Below, in pieces: positions 5,964 through 6,408 of a stretch of DNA of 6,408 nucleotides. The DNA is taken from positions 1-6,408 of the forward strand of contig JAEZJA010000176.1 of assembly GCA_023415895.1 (NCBI GenBank). The letters are read 5' to 3'. The position numbers were made by a program, and so were the translations under genes. The stretch comes from Bacillota bacterium (GTDB lineage: Bacteria; Bacillota; Clostridia; Oscillospirales; Acutalibacteraceae). Below the pieces are notes generated by a model. It was given only the letters and a program-made list of their open reading frames with translations. It had not been told where the DNA came from and did not search any database. Numbering within the stretch: the stretch's first letter is position 1; every line of letters begins with the position of its first letter.

Positions 5964-6039
5964 ATTCTAATAAACAGGAAAGTTACATAAACAGGCAGGG
6001 GAGAAAGCAACAAAAAGTATTTCATTGCATGTCGGAAAC

Positions 6040-6408
6040 TCAAAACAAACTGCGAACAATGCTAATAATTCTATCCATGTCGCTTGGTGTATTCTTAATA
6101 TCACTTGGCAAACACAGGCCTCGATTGAAGAGATCCTCCGAGACAGCGATTGGCTCATTTGTGTTGGCGCGGATGAAATCGGCGTCTTTATAGACCGGCT
6201 GCAAATGCATGGGTTTCCAGAGGGGACGCGATTCAATATTCTCGATTTCCAGCGCCTTGATGATATCCAGGGGTTGCACCTTACAGTCCTCGGCAAGTGT
6301 CAGACAGGAGAGCCAATGATTGGGGATGCTTTCGGGAAGATAGGGATTCATCGTGATATCAGGAATATCGGCGAAAGCGTTCCGATATGTAGCGTAGATC
6401 GTTCGTTT
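6040..6408 (-). CDS. DegT/DnrJ/EryC1/StrS (EpsN/PglE-type) sugar aminotransferase, C-terminal part
   Basis: The frame is open from the window edge (6408) to TGA at 6040-6042 and gives the last 122 residues of a PLP-dependent nucleotide-sugar aminotransferase. The small C-terminal domain is recognisable: IPNHWLSCLTL (28-38 of the fragment), DIIKALEIENIESRPLWKPM (48-67), MHLQPVY (67-73) and the final GLCLPSD...MDRIISIVRSLF. The SRPLWKPMHLQP stretch is typical of EpsN, PglE and related enzymes that aminate UDP-4-keto-6-deoxy-GlcNAc on the way to bacillosamine-type sugars. The catalytic Lys and PLP-phosphate sites lie outside the window, so substrate choice is inferred. It is transcribed toward capE, and the two gene sets probably build parts of one surface glycan. 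Its downstream terminator suggests the transcripts may be separate. Confidence 0.9.
   Translation of the reverse strand, partial: KRTIYATYRNAFADIPDITMNPYLPESIPNHWLSCLTLAEDCKVQPLDIIKALEIENIESRPLWKPMHLQPVYKDADFIRANTNEPIAVSEDLFNRGLCLPSDIKNTPSDMDRIISIVRSLF

Larger units (their letters stand above)
5801..6039 (-). other. capE leader / intergenic region
   Basis: This 239-base gap separates the aminotransferase from capE and holds no convincing gene. In transcription order it contains two copies of the nine-base word CCTGTTTAT (on + at 5987-5995 and 5970-5978, period 17), the terminator at 5905-5963, an inverted repeat at 5877-5904, then about 75 bases to the capE start. A possible -10 box, TATACT on the minus strand (5838-5843), lies 38 bases before the ATG, but I find no good -35 partner. 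The terminator and the downstream position of the inverted repeat fit a separate capE promoter, although regulated read-through cannot be excluded. Confidence 0.5.

Noticed and set aside
5970..5995. CRISPR-like or tandem repeat array from the two ATAAACAGG copies
   Set aside because: There are only two nine-base copies, with no array, palindromic repeat or spacer pattern.
5967..6296. A 109-codon minus-strand frame
   Set aside because: It overlaps the clear aminotransferase C-terminus in another frame and has no family features.

Overview
The window looks like a chromosomal segment of a low-to-middle GC Firmicute, most likely of the class Clostridia. This rests on the rpoA-rplQ gene order, strong AGGAGG-type ribosome sites, U-tract terminators, and protein sequences typical of that group. 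The genus cannot be named from the sequence alone.

Layout. Positions 1-780 (+ strand) hold the end of the ribosomal-protein operon: the 3' end of rpoA (RNA polymerase alpha, C-terminal domain), a 151-base spacer, rplQ (ribosomal protein L17) and a strong intrinsic terminator. Positions 781-1199 are an AT-rich graveyard of mobile DNA. It contains a 129-base element with perfect 18-base terminal inverted repeats and three internal hairpins, abutting the remains of an IS200/IS605-type transposase. That gene has lost its N-terminus, its HUH motif and its reading frame. From 1200 to the end everything lies on the minus strand and converges on rplQ. In transcription order (right to left) these are: the C-terminus of a DegT/EpsN-type sugar aminotransferase, a 239-base leader with a terminator, capE, capF, capG, a 312-residue protein resembling the Kiwa antiphage protein KwaB (DUF4868), and an unannotated 50-codon AT-rich gene followed by a hairpin.

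How the genes work together. CapE, CapF and CapG form the complete UDP-GlcNAc to UDP-N-acetyl-L-fucosamine pathway: dehydration/5-epimerisation, then 3-epimerisation and 4-keto reduction, then 2-epimerisation. This supplies a precursor for a capsule or other surface glycan. The aminotransferase upstream probably makes a 4-amino-4,6-dideoxy sugar nucleotide for the same or a related glycan. The KwaB-like gene follows capG after only 53 bases with its own strong ribosome site. A surface-glycan cassette and a candidate phage-defence gene therefore appear to share a transcript. No KwaA-like membrane partner is visible, so the KwaB-like gene is an orphan relative to known Kiwa systems. That, and the compact structured element in the transposase remnant, are the two most interesting items here.
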